Origin: Didymodactylos carnosus
Lineage: Eukaryota; Rotifera; Eurotatoria; Philodinida; Philodinidae
Direction of reading: 5' to 3'
DNA length: 38,653 nt
NCBI GenBank assembly: GCA_905250885.1
Contig: CAJNOQ010000939.1
Location: forward strand, 1 to 38,653
This document shows, piece after piece, positions 1-11,830 of this stretch. A model generated the notes under the pieces. It saw only the letters and a list, made by a program, of their open reading frames with translations, made no database searches and had not been told where the DNA came from. The position numbers were made by a program, and so were the translations under genes. The first letter of the stretch is position 1. Every line of letters begins with the position of its first letter.

Positions 1-570
1 GTTCCAAATTCTTACTCCCATATGGGTAATATTCTAGGACCTATCTATTGGCTAAACTTCATATTTGGGAACTTTCATAACACATGGAACATAGGTTATC
101 GATCACGCTGAATCTTATGACAATGTTTGTTTTTCAAGAGAGCTTGAAAAACTAGTGAACTTCTATTCTAACACCATGAACTTCTCCAATAGTTTTAAAA
201 ACCAACAGGAAGTACTGTGGTTTTTGAACTTTTTTTGTACGAGCTTTGGGATTAAGCGAATGTTTCACACTAATTTTTAAAACAAAATACGGTTAAGCAC
301 ATAAAATAGAGTATGTGTTAACATTGTGAAGCAGTTTGGATCAATTTTGACTGAATTATGATTTCTTCAATTTTCGGTGAGAACACTGAAAACTGGATTA
401 TTTTTGGTCGAATAAGGGTTTTCCCAGACTTTTTCGAAAAACAAACATTGCCATAGGATTCAGCGTGATCGATAACCTATGTTCCATGTGTTATGAAAGT
501 TCCCAAATATGAAGTTTAGCCAATAGATAGGTCCTAGAATATTACCCATATGGGAGTAAGAATTTGGAAC
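1..570. mobile_element. Foldback (long inverted repeat) element, MITE-like
   Basis: Bases 1-135 and 436-570 are reverse complements of each other with only two mismatches seen (near 114 and 119 on the left arm). The 300-bp centre has no open frame of note. Each arm contains the small palindrome CCCATATGGG. The left arm begins exactly at window base 1, so its outer boundary and any target duplication cannot be judged; the inverted repeat may extend beyond the window. There is no transposase, so it would be non-autonomous. The near-identity of the arms implies recent insertion or arm homogenisation. The family is not recognised. Confidence 0.85.
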
Positions 571-904
571 TTGTGTAGAGAGGACAGTTTAAAGAGGACA
601 GTCTAGGGGTTCGAATAAACCTGTCAGAATTCAAAATACATTATTTCTCTTGAAATGGGTAGCTTTCAGATTTTGTTCGACGAGGTACACCATTGTAGAT
701 CTAATCGGAAGGCATGATTTCTCCATAGATTTCTTTTCCAGTAGCTCCTCTAACAAATACTGGAAACCGCATGGTTCTAACTCTTTCTGTTAAAAAGTTA
801 TTCAAAAAATACTTTTTTCCATTCTATTCTGAAATGGGTAGTAGATTACTAAATTTTACGATTTTCTAACTTCAAACATCACATAATTCATGAATTTATT
901 ATAT

Positions 905-985
905 TCCAAGACTACACATTCCCTACAAATGTCAGGGAATGTATAGATTCCCCAGGGAATGTGAATATTCCCGGATTTCCTACAT
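905..985. repeat. Block of inverted ACATTCCCT / AGGGAATGT words
   Basis: ACATTCCCT at 916-924 is followed by its exact complement AGGGAATGT at 934-942. Another CAGGGAATGT lies near 953-962 and another ACATTCCCTG near 972-981. Four copies of one word in both orientations within 80 bases can form alternative hairpins. It is not a simple tandem repeat. It may be the remnant of a foldback element or a protein-binding array. Function unknown. Confidence 0.6.
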
Positions 986-3900
986 TCCCTGTAACATATA
1001 TACCCCACCCCAAGGCTCTTGATCTATGAGGTAGCACTCATATACAGAATTCATCAAACGTCTTCAGCAAATCATACGATATGTCATTCCATAGAGGTCT
1101 TTAAGCTCTGTCGATTATATGATCCACTTTTTAAAATTTGCCATTTTTTGTCCAAAAAAGATTTGACAACGTGATCTAAGATCTTAAATATGACCTGATG
1201 ACTCTATCATCATTCGCTCTTTTGTTCTGCTCTTATACTATATAAATAACACTGAAAATAACTAAACTTTATATTGTCAGTTTGCTTTCAGATTACGCTC
1301 GTACTTCGCAGTTCGAGACTATTAAGAGAGTGAAATGTTTAAAAAAATGCGAGTTAGTTTCTCACTCAGTTTTTCTTACTTAGATTCTGGAAAAATAAAG
1401 TATTGAGTGGAAAATTTTATAGTAATAGTCTAGTTTAATCACCAAAATAATTTCCTGTTTTGCTATGCTGCTTTAATCAAACGACCTGCAATTCAGTAGT
1501 ATAGCTCTTTTTGGAAAGCATCTGCTTAGATTGTCAAAATACTATTCAATGTATCTTTTTTTATTCTAATTTCATTCAGTCAAGCACCTTTTTAACAAAC
1601 GATGGATGATCTATATATTTATACAGCTGTACAACTCTCAAGTGTCATTTCCTTATCAAGTGGTACCTTGTTATAAATTTTAACGAAAACAATAAATGAG
1701 AAAATGTATTTCATGTTCTTGAATATGATTGATTTAAATCATTTTTCTCATCATAGTCAATTTTGGAGAGAGAACAAAACTAGTTGACAGATTGAAATTT
1801 TCTTTTCTAAACGAAACAGAGTACTTGAAAAATTCAATCAATGTTAGATAATCATTTTTAAGATGCTTTTCTGAATTAGAAATCCATATAAACATGACCT
1901 TTTCTAGAATATGTATGTCCATTTTTGTCAATGTGTAGTACAGCAAACAACTTTTTCCATAGAACATGAGGTAATACTAAAGCATCGCTATTTATATTTA
2001 GAAATTTTTTCAGAGTTAAACGATCATCAACTGTTATATTCACGAAGAAAAAATTTGATTTCTAAAGATCATTTAATTTTGTCACAATTCTAAAAGAGTG
2101 GAAAGTGTGATATAAATTTTTTAAAAAGTGATACTAATTTAGATCTGAAACTAAACGACAGCAAGTGGCAATTATTTTGAATTAGACAATTATTTGACAT
2201 GTTTAGTCATAGTCATATATTATCGCCGTTATGGAGAAGTAGTTGTGTTTGAATGAGAAAGAAATGTTTTTTTTGTTTTTTTTGCAAACTAAAACATTTA
2301 ATTTGTGATAAAAGTCCTTAGTAGAGAATAAATGTCTCATGAAATGGAAAACAATCGATTAAAAAACCATAGGTGTAAGAGAGCTTATTGTAAAATTAAA
2401 TCGATATTATCTATAGTCTATACAATTAATATCAAGAGAATAATTGATGATAATTATTGAAAACTATGTTAATACGAAAACTTAGACATTCTTTATCTCT
2501 TTGTCAGTGATCGTATCTATCGGAAGTGACGTAAGTTTGTTTTTCTTCCTCATTTATTGTATACATATATGTGTCATAGTGATGATATAGCATCAAATGT
2601 GTGTGTGAGTATGCGTGTTCCTGTTATTCAATAACTTCACCTTTGAAAGTGTTCAAAATCGGAGATTAGTTTAATTTTGTTTTGTTATCTGATGAGTAAA
2701 CAATTTTCTCCTTACGGGTATCGCAAGATTGAAAGATGAGATCATAAATGTTTGATAAAAACAACAACAATAACAAAAAAAAAATCGAAGACACCATTAC
2801 ATTTCCGTAATAGTAGAAGAAGATCGAGTTTAATTTTTTCAATTGTCGGTCTTATTTCATACAAATATAAAATCAATCAAATATATTCTCCAATGGAAAA
2901 ATAATAATGAATATTTTTCTCAATACGTTGATCATCTGGTACATATATACAGATCAAACTTGATGAACAGACGATAATTAATGTTAAACATTAATTGAAA
3001 ATCATGAGTACTTTCGAAAACGAAAAAAAAAAATAAGTATGTGTGAATTTAAGGATAAAAGAACTTGAAGAGATTGTGCTTGACATCTGTATATATGAGA
3101 GAAAAAAAAAAAACGAGTAAATCAGAAACAGACTTCGAATTTTTTTGACGCTAGCAAGAAAGATTGTTACTTGTTTTTCTAAATTTCATTCATATGTGAG
3201 AACGGTCAAGACACTCCAATATGAACATTGTTATTGTTCTCATGCATAGATGCCTACGTATATATAGATCATATTGTTATTTTTTTGAAAAGTTCTTGAA
3301 AAATAAAAACGTGGTCAGCACAACATATTTTTTGTGTCTTTCAGGTTATTGATTGAATAGTAGATCTATTGTTCACTTTATATTTACTTAAATCAAGTGG
3401 ATCCTTCATAGTGATCGGCAACCTTTGACTATGGAGAAAACAAAGAAGAGAAGGTTGTTGTTCGGAATATGGGAATAATTTCTTCTTTTTTTTTTTTTTT
3501 CTAGAAAAACATAAAAAATTTAGAACAAGCACTTCTAAAATGTAAGTGGACAGGTCATTGGATGTATGACGAATAGAGAGAAGAGAGAAAATATATCATA
3601 AGTAGTTCGTATATCTACTTGTCACATTTCAATTTTCAAGATGAGAAAAAACATATAGTGAATATCAGAATTTTGTCGATAATTAATTTTCTCATCTAGA
3701 ATATATAATTTGATTAGAAATTTTAGTTTTCTTTTCAAGGTAAAGTATTATTTAATTAAGAAAGCTGTCTTGTATTTTTTGAAAGGATAATGAAGTACTT
3801 TTTGTAGTTTAGTGAGTTTCAAACGTCACAAACTATAGTACGTATGTTATACTGACTTATTTTTAATAGATCGATATCTAAAGCTTTTGGAAAAAAAGGG

Positions 3901-5160
3901 TGCTTAAAACAAATTTTCGAAAAAAAACTTTGGAAAAGTTTTTATTGGCTACCGAGTGGAATGTAAAATTTATTTTTCTCTCTCTCTTTTTCCCTTTTAT
4001 TTTTTTGATCAGCATAAGACACAATGCTACATTTGAAAATTAGAGATTGAGACCAGAAAAACTTTTAAAACTTGCATGTTTTTCATTTATTTTGTATAAT
4101 GCTGATGTAAACTAACTGAACTAATCGCAAGTAGAAAAAGGAAGAATGCCCAGTCTTACAGCTACTGTTACCGTTTTAGGATGCTGATAGTGTCACTCTC
4201 AATATCCGATATCTTCCCCGCAGTTGATAAACATCTGACATGGCTGCCCATATTATTGTGATTCTTCAACTGTAACTCAGGTTAGAACGCTGGAAAAGAA
4301 CGTAGAGTTCTTTTCACCTGATTGAACAGACTTGATCTGAGGCAGATTCGAGAGTTTAACTATTTTTCCAAATAATCACGTGAGCATGTAGACTATTTTT
4401 CAAAAATTGTAGATGTTTGATAGAGAAATGAGGTTAATAGTGAATATCAAAATACTTCCAGTTTCCTGTATAACTCTTTGACAAAAATGTTAGCTTATAC
4501 AAATATTTTGAGTTTAAATGCATTTCATTGTACCGATATTCACAATATAGACTTCCTTCAGTTTCCGATATTCTTCTGTTTTTAAACCATGTTCCGATAA
4601 AAATGTCTGTATAATGAATATTTCATTATCATCATCATCATTATTCCCCAACGGCACTAATGTGACCTTGCTCGATTGAACTAAAAATTTGTCTCTATAT
4701 TTGTTCAAAAATGAAAAATAACTTGATGATGACGATGAATACATTACCCACAAAAAAAAAGCAATTGTCTAGTATTTGATTACAAATTGTTCGTTAACTA
4801 AATACCCGAAGGCCAGTTCAATTGTCGTTTATATTTTTGATAAAATAAACGCCACCCCTTCAAGGTTGACCATCATCAAGGTAGGAATACTATTACATCA
4901 CGTATACATATAGAATATTGTTGACTTGAAAATTTATTCGTTCTTTCTGTAAAAATTTGTCCGTTTGAACGCGGTACTGTTCTCTTGCATGATGTCACCT
5001 TTAAGTGATTTTATGTGAAATTGAGAGAAGAGAAAAAGAGTGAAAACGAGTTCAATTTTTTTTTTTGTTCTTCTAGGATAATGTTCATCATGACACTTAT
5101 CCATAGAGAGAGTGAATAATTTACAAGACAAACATAACCAGTTATCTGTAAATATATTTG

Positions 5161-5182
5161 TGTTTTGTAGATTTGAGTTAAA
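5161..5182 (+). promoter_or_regulatory. 3' splice-type acceptor just upstream of the protocadherin start codon
   Basis: A T-rich tract ending in TTTTGTAG (AG at 5169-5170) stands 12 nt before the ATG at 5183. This could be the 3' end of a 5'-UTR intron. It could also be a spliced-leader trans-splice acceptor, since trans-splicing is established in bdelloid rotifers. The sequence cannot separate the two, and chance is not excluded in T-rich DNA. Confidence 0.35.
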
Positions 5183-8100
5183 ATGATGATTTCAATATTC
5201 TTAGTAATTTCAATTTATTTAATAAACAAATCATTTTCTCAATTAGATTCATTTCCGTATTATTCAATACAAGAAAAATTACCCATAGCAAGTAGGTGAC
5301 AAATTTCATGTATTCAATTTTCTGCTTAATAGTGTTACAATACACCATCTTATTTGATATTAGACTTTAAATTCATTTAGAATTTTTTAAAATATTTACT
5401 ACTACTTGTTTTCTAGCATTAGTTGTCGATTTATCAAAAACTCAAAATTTATCATTATCTGCCGAATATTCTTATTTTGATCTAACTCAAATTGGCACAA
5501 AACTATTTTTATTAGATAAATCTCGCATTTTAACATCAGTTATACTCGATCGTGATCAAATGTGTTTGAAACAACAATGTTCTTGTTTATCATGTCAAAT
5601 AAGTCTTGAAATAATCATTAAATTACCTTCTCATACTATTTATGAAACGATGCAAATTCGAATTATCGATTTAAATGATCATACGCCAACATTCACTCAA
5701 AATAATCAAACAATTGAAATCAAAGAAAATGTACCGTTAGGTATGGTTGTAGGCTTATTAAAACATCTGTACAAAATATAAGCATCCTTCTTATTTTAGG
5801 TTATCGTGTAGTACTTCCAATCGCCACAGACGAAGATGAAGGTATCGAAAATTTTATTCTATCATATTCTATCCCTTTGATTTCGTATTTCTGATAGTGG
5901 TATCTATCACAACCATTTGTAAAAATATACTAAACGGCACCGTCACTTTACATAGGAAGAACCGTTGTCATCTTTCATGTTCTAACTCGTTATTTCATTT
6001 TCAGGTGTAAATAGCGTTCAATCCTATGATTTGAATGGTTTCGATTCGTCTGATTTTGAACTCGATTATTCGTCTTTGGATGCACTTTATCTTGTTGTTA
6101 AACGTCCTCTTGATCGTGAGAAGATCTCATCGTACAATTTAAAACTGACAGCATCTGATTATGGTAAACCATCGCGTTCTGGTTTTACACAATTAAATAT
6201 CCACATTTTGGATGTTAACGACAATGTGGCCCAGTTTAAACAACCCGTTTATAATGTTGATGTCAAAGAAGATTTGCCTATTCACTCAATTCTACTCAAA
6301 GTCGAAGCGACAGATTTAGATATCGGTGAAAATGGACTTGTCCATTATCAACTTTTAAACAGTGAACAGTTGCCTTTTACAATAAATTCATCAACAGGCG
6401 AGATATCTCTGCGTTCACCATTAGATTATGAAACTGTCAGATTGTATCGTTTAACTGTAAAAGCTCAAGATAGTGGTCAAGATTCAATGCCAACATATGC
6501 TACGGTACTCGTCAATGTACTGGATTGCAGTAAGTATTTATAAGTAATTCTTTTTTAATTATCTTCAGTAGCTCTCTGTTTTCTATCAAAAAGATGATAA
6601 TCCACCTCAAATTACAATCAAAGTTGAAGGTAATACAACATTGAGACAATCCAAAAATCCACTAAGAACAACTCTATTCGTTCAGGAAGATGTGTCTCTA
6701 GGTAAGTTTTATTTTACAATCTCAATTTTGTTAGAACATTTCTGATATCTGTTGCTATTTTTAGGTACAACATTGGCACATGTTATTCTGTCAGACAATG
6801 ATTCCTTCGTAAATGGCAATCCTTATTTGCAACTGACCTCTGTTTCTCTTCCAATTCCGTTTGTTCATAAATTACTATATGTTAATGATGTTAAAAACAC
6901 AAAACTATATGCTCTGGTTCTACAATATCCTCTTGATCGTGAAATAAAATCACTCTACGATAATATTGAATTAATCGCTCATGATTCGGGCACTCCGTCT
7001 CTCTCAACTCGTCTCCAATTAACACTAAATATTACCGATGTAAATGACTGCATACCCACATTTGAGAAGAAAATATATGAATTTAACGTTGATGAGAATA
7101 ATCCTAAGGGATTTCACGTTGGAACATTGATAGCAAGAGATTGCGATTTGGGAATGAATGCTGAATTCGAATATCATTTAGTTAATGAAACTGATGATCT
7201 TTTAAGAATAAATTCAACAACCGGAGAATTATTTATAATGAAAACAATCGATTATGAATTATTCAATAGTACAAAAAAAATTTCAACTATTTATAATATG
7301 GAATTTAACGTAAAAGTTATTGGTAAGTGTTATGAACTTTGTCAAATTTAAAAATATCTGTCCATTGTGTTGATGAAGATGATATCAGTAAAAAGTTGTT
7401 CAAAACTTTAACTCTACTTTCGAGTATTTACTTTATAGATCACGGACAACCGCCATTAAGTAGTGAAGTACGTGTCTTACTTCGTATCCATGATTTGAAC
7501 GATAATGAACCAATATTTAAATCCTTAAATAATTACAACTGGACCATTAAAAGTTCAAATTTAAAACCGTATGATGTTATTGGTCAAGTGCAAGCAACAG
7601 ATGCCGATTGTGGTCTACAGGGATTAGTTCGCTACGGCATAGAACCGCTCTCCTCGAAAGAAGAATGTCTCGTCTTGGGAATAACTAAATCTGGTTTTGT
7701 TTATATTGTTTCATCTTCATGTATATTTGATCATCAAAGATTATTCCGTTATCAAGTACATGCTCATGATCTAGGAACACCCATATCCAAATCAGCAATA
7801 CAGATCTTAAATATTGTGGTTAATCAAAATTTAACACCAAAACATTCATATCCACAATTAGTATCTGATATGGCACTTCTTAGTAGACAAGAAAAGGTAA
7901 CTATTTTTTTTTTCATAAACTGCGACATTTTCTGATGAGTTTGTTTAGGTTTTTGTGTCAACTGTTACTGATTTAGCACAAGTATTTGTAAATAATGTTT
8001 TATTTATTGTCAATGTTGATATTATGAATTATTCTCTACCTGAAATTCGTGTCCAAAATGCTTCATCATCTTACTGGACTATCACTTTGGATGGGCAAGT

Positions 8101-9116
8101 TTCAATTGTTGGTCTACCAGTATCAAGTTCAACTACTTTTGATATTCTCGTCATTGACATTTTCAATTCATCGTATTGGACTCAAATTTCTATTCAAATA
8201 GAATTGTGTAATAGTTCGATTGCACGTTCATGTGAATATGCTCAACAACGATTAGTTCGTAATTTTCAATCACTCGATAGTACAGCAGTAATTCGCGATC
8301 AATCTCATCTATTATCATGGGCAATTGGACTTGCTCTGTTGATGACATTCGTATTTATCGGAATATTTTCAATGATTACATGTTTATGTTGTCGAAAACA
8401 TCAAAAACAACAACACCATGCAACACATCAACAAAATCAATTTTTACAATGTAATGATGATTCTAACAGTGAAAAGGTATGTTGAACAAAGTTCAGTATA
8501 TGAAAGAGTGTGTAACTAACATTGTCTTCGTATATGTAGACTGAAAGTTCAAGTGATCAATTTAAAACATCTTCCGTATCGACAACCCTTCCAGATATGA
8601 GTGGTAAGACTAACGAATATTTTTTTCGTTAATTTTTTTCATCATGAGTATTTTCTTTTAGGTGATTCAATTCAGATAATAAATCGTCAAACGTCATCTT
8701 TATCCTCCTCATCTCCCTCTCAATGGGCCTATTCACTAGTTCGACAAGCAAAACCTTCACAAACAGACTCTCGTTATTGTAGAGAATCAACTGTTCAACT
8801 TTACAATGAACAAAAACCGTCATATTTCTATGATATAAAACTAGCTGAATTATTAAAAAAACAAAATCCACAATGTTTGCATTTACGCTCTCCACCCGTA
8901 CCTCCACTATCAGTTTCTCTCACTACAAGTACAGACTATGGTTGTTTTGGTAGTTCAGATTTATCATCTGAAGACACATCGATTGAAAATCGTCATCAAA
9001 TATCACAAGATAGTTTTCCGTTTAGTTTGAATTCTGACTGGGGAATTGAAATGACTATTGATAATCTTAATTCGTCAAAAAATCAGTTTATATCGACAAA
9101 AGAGTGTGTTGTATAA
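5183..9116 (+). CDS. Protocadherin-like cadherin, 10 exons, single-pass membrane protein
   Basis: Exons: 5183-5291, 5417-5740, 5800-5841, 6005-6529, 6594-6701, 6765-7322, 7439-7896, 7949-8476, 8540-8603, 8662-9116. All introns are GT-AG (52-163 nt), mostly phase 1, and the joined frame gives 1056 residues. Residues 1-20 are a signal peptide (MMISIFLVISIYL...). Cadherin repeats follow, closed by the calcium-linker motifs DLNDH (~121), DVNDN (~227), DCNDN (~332, built across the exon 4/5 junction), DVNDC (~461) and DLNDN (~574). A sixth repeat and a membrane-proximal region without a DxNDN motif follow. LDRE/LDRD motifs occur in repeats 1, 2 and 4. The membrane span is about 829-853, followed by CLCCRKH. 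The ~200-residue cytoplasmic tail is Ser-rich and contains SPPVPPLS, a possible SH3/WW ligand. The start was chosen because it gives a signal peptide leading directly into a repeat beginning YSIQEKLPIATLV, as is typical of protocadherin EC1. Expected role: calcium-dependent cell adhesion at the plasma membrane. No catenin-binding tail was recognised, which argues against a classical cadherin. Repeats 1 and 4 are poor in DxD calcium ligands. The subfamily is uncertain. Confidence 0.92.
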
Positions 9117-9349
9117 ATGTCTTATCTTATTTTATTATTTATATAAGTCAACATTGATTTTTCGGATTATAAATTCTTATTCATCAAGTTGTCACGTGAA
9201 CGTACACGCATGTACAGTAGTCTTACAGACAAAGTCAATTACTCATTTTAGCTCTTATAAGACGACCTATTCCCATGTTGCAAGCTAGTTAATTAAGAGA
9301 AAAAGTATAGGTTTTTGTCATGTGTATTAATTAGGTCTACCCTTTTTTT

Positions 9350-9355
9350 AATAAA
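9350..9355 (+). terminator. Candidate polyadenylation signal of the protocadherin gene
   Basis: AATAAA stands 234 bases after the protocadherin stop codon, at the end of a T-rich tract. It is the first canonical hexamer I see downstream, so it is the likely 3' end signal. Chance occurrence in AT-rich DNA is not excluded. Confidence 0.5.
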
Positions 9356-9970
9356 AGAAAGAATAAGATGTGACAGATGACTGTAACAAACTGAATTCAA
9401 CGTCTTCCGGAGTACTCTTAACATATGAATGTTGTCAATTTTTCAGAAGAGGGCTAATAATTGAATTCAAAACTTGTGAACTCAAGCGTCTTAAACAAAT
9501 AGCTTGTCCATCAAAGTCTATAAAATGACAATACTGCAATACGTATTCTTCTTCATGTAAGACTTGTAACGTATAAGTATATTTTGGGTTGGCGGAATAA
9601 AGGACGTTTAAAATTATGCTCTGTCAAAGCTTCAACTAAAAACTTCAATTAAAACTTCAATTTCGTCTCTCGGACTTAAACAATCGGCGAAATAAAAATC
9701 TGTGATTAGCATAATGAGTGCGTCCCATTCCGACCAGATTCAGACTAATTCAAACTTTGTGTAAATGGCCTTCTACGTATACTACACTCATACCGATAGC
9801 GTACATCACTGTAAACGTTCGTGGACCACATTATAGGTTTTCCAAAATCCTAGGTTTTTCAAGTAAAATGCTTTCTCCGTCCAGGAATAGTTTCAAGAAA
9901 AAATAAGATCATACCAGGAGTCAGTGCGTCGAGTTGCATTATGTATAACACAAAAAATTTTCAGAATGGC
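9356..9970. other. Intergenic, with a possible mariner-like terminus
   Basis: No gene is seen. The segment 9583-9608 (TTTTGGGTTGGCGGAATAAA...) resembles the terminal repeat of mariner-type transposons. It is followed by three close copies of AACTTCAA (about 9640-9662). No inverted mate was found, so at most it is a solo end. Confidence 0.35.
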
Positions 9971-10763
9971 TATTGACACGCCCGGCAGTGTCAACAAGGA
10001 GCTATTGCCACTCCCTGGGCGTGTCAATTAAGAAAACAATTATTTGATATGTCAAGTAAGTGAATGGTTTTTTATGATATACAGAAGAATAGATAATCTT
10101 GTCAAAATCAGGCGAAGGTCTATGAAGGAATAATGCCCCGTTTTTGGCACTAATCTCAACTAGTAACACCTAGGAAAGTAAATTGATGTTATGAAACACA
10201 AGTGAAATGTGACTATTGCACGGCAAAAGTTCGGGAAGTCAACTGGGACCGTCCCAAAAAGAGTAGTAAAAAGGCAGTAGACCCTGCAAACGATTCATTA
10301 ATTCATTTTACATTTGTCCCAACGTTGGCAAATTTCAAAATCAGTTTTCTGTCAGTTATAGGTCGACGCTGTTGAGGATACACTATTCGCAGATGTCTTT
10401 CGCCACCAGATTGTCCGAGAACAATAAACATGCTAATTAGAAAATAACTTTTAAGATCCTTGTTATGAGCGCAGTTCGCTGCACACTAATAAATTGTTTT
10501 ATTTAGATCTTCAACATCTACTATTAATCATCATTAACCATCACTAGCACTTATTACTTATTTCCATGACTTATTATTATTTTTAAGACTTAGAACAATC
10601 AAAAAACTCATTCGGATGGGGAACGGGATATTGTAGGTGAACTCCTCTCATACTGCCTCTCAAAAACCATTCACTTACTTGACATATCAAATAATTGTTT
10701 TCTTAATTAACACGCCCAGGGAGTGGCAATAGCTCCTTGTTGACACGCCCGGGCGTGTCAATA
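9971..10763. mobile_element. Foldback/MITE-like element with ~100-bp TIRs, TA target duplication and palindromic ends
   Basis: Bases 9973-10072 and about 10662-10761 are inverted copies with about three mismatches in 100. TA dinucleotides flank both sides (9971-9972 and 10762-10763), giving a 789-bp element with a TA duplication, as in Tc1/mariner-type transposition. The termini read TTGACACGCCC...GGGCGTGTCAA. The outermost 22 bp of the right end are a perfect palindrome centred on CCCGGG; the left end has two differences in the matching stretch. A further GGGCGTGTCAA copy lies inside each arm (10017-10027 on the left; its partner on the right has one change). The ~590-bp centre has no coding frame, so the element is non-autonomous. 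Family not recognised. Confidence 0.88.
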
Positions 10764-11639
10764 GATTCACCCAAAAATTTTAGATCGAACAAATCCCTGT
10801 CGAAATTTCATCCCATGGAACTGTAAGATCAATTTTCGAAAAAAGTGATTTTTTTCTTGAAAACCATCTGAGATGATGACCAAGCAATGAGAATTATTCA
10901 TGCAAAATGGTTTACGAGCAAAAAATTCTGATGCTATTAGAAAAACGATTACTATGATCCGTATCGCTTCATAAGTCATGGAAATTCAGAATATTCTGTT
11001 CATCGTTTAGAAATTCGAGTCGGCTTGATACAAACAAGAACACATAATACTTGTTTCATTGAACTTTTCTTTTTCTTCTGTTGTTCCAAATGAAAAATGT
11101 TTAGTCAACAGTAGAAATGATTGTCTGTTGCTGCAATTGTGTACTAGACGACAAGAACATGATCATTATGCGTCAAGAACTGTAGAATTTTTGTTCAGCT
11201 TCTTCTATCTAAATCAAAATAAGATCTAAATAAAATAGAAATAAAAAGTAAATATGTTTTGATAAACGCTTTCCGTGCATGTGTCATTGTTATCATCAAC
11301 AATTATTATACTAAAAACCATCAGTTCAATACAATCTTTAAATATACAAACGTATTTCACAGTCAGTGAGTAGAAGAGATTTTTTTGTTGGTTTAAACAA
11401 AGGCCATACATGATTCTGTTAAAACGTCGACGTTCCATGTCCTTGCTGTCATTATGTTTTCTTGTGGATGAGAAAGAGTTCCTTGTAAACATTTTGTGCC
11501 CAAATGGAAGTGTCATTCAATTTTTCTTTCTTTGTTCTATTTATGCCCATGGGAAAATGTTTGTACGACCGTCAACTGAAAGTATAAAAAATTAATGTGT
11601 TTTTTAATTATCATTTCCTTGGTAAGAATAGATTTCTTG

Positions 11640-11830
11640 ATAGAATCTTAGAGGAATCCTACCAGGATTTAGTTTACTGTTAGGTAGAATCCTAACAAAA
11701 TCCTATAAAATCCTAATGGATCCGAAAGTCGTGGGATTTGTTAGGATTCTGTTGGGATCTAAAAAGTACCCTAACAAGAAAATGTAATGATTGAACCCTA
11801 GACAAAACCCTAAGGTTTCCTTCAATGGAT
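11640..11830. repeat. Block of inverted AGAATCCTAACA-type words
   Basis: AGAATCCTAACAAAATCC at about 11693-11710 is matched by its near-perfect complement at about 11734-11751 (17 of 18). Further degenerate copies of AATCCTA, AGGATT and ACCCTAA lie on both sides, extending to about 11815. The words occur in both orientations at irregular spacing, so this is neither a microsatellite nor an ordinary TIR element. Function unknown. Confidence 0.6.

Larger units (their letters stand above)
571..5182. other. Intergenic, no gene recognised
   Basis: This is a 4.6-kb AT-rich stretch upstream of the protocadherin gene. The open frames are short and low-complexity and overlap one another on opposite strands. 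The words GAAATGGGTAG occur twice (about 654 and 831). A block of short inverted words lies at 905-985 (listed separately). The sequence at 4140-4330 is visibly less AT-rich than its surroundings but has stops in all frames I read; it could be regulatory or an untranslated exon. Promoter elements could not be placed. Confidence 0.6.

Noticed and set aside
604..618. GGTTCGAAT word resembling a Pol III B-box
   Set aside because: The downstream complement is wrong for a T arm and no A-box stands at the right distance upstream.
8629..8907. 92-codon minus-strand open frame inside the protocadherin last exon
   Set aside because: It is antisense to a clearly coding exon with no domain of its own; a shadow frame.
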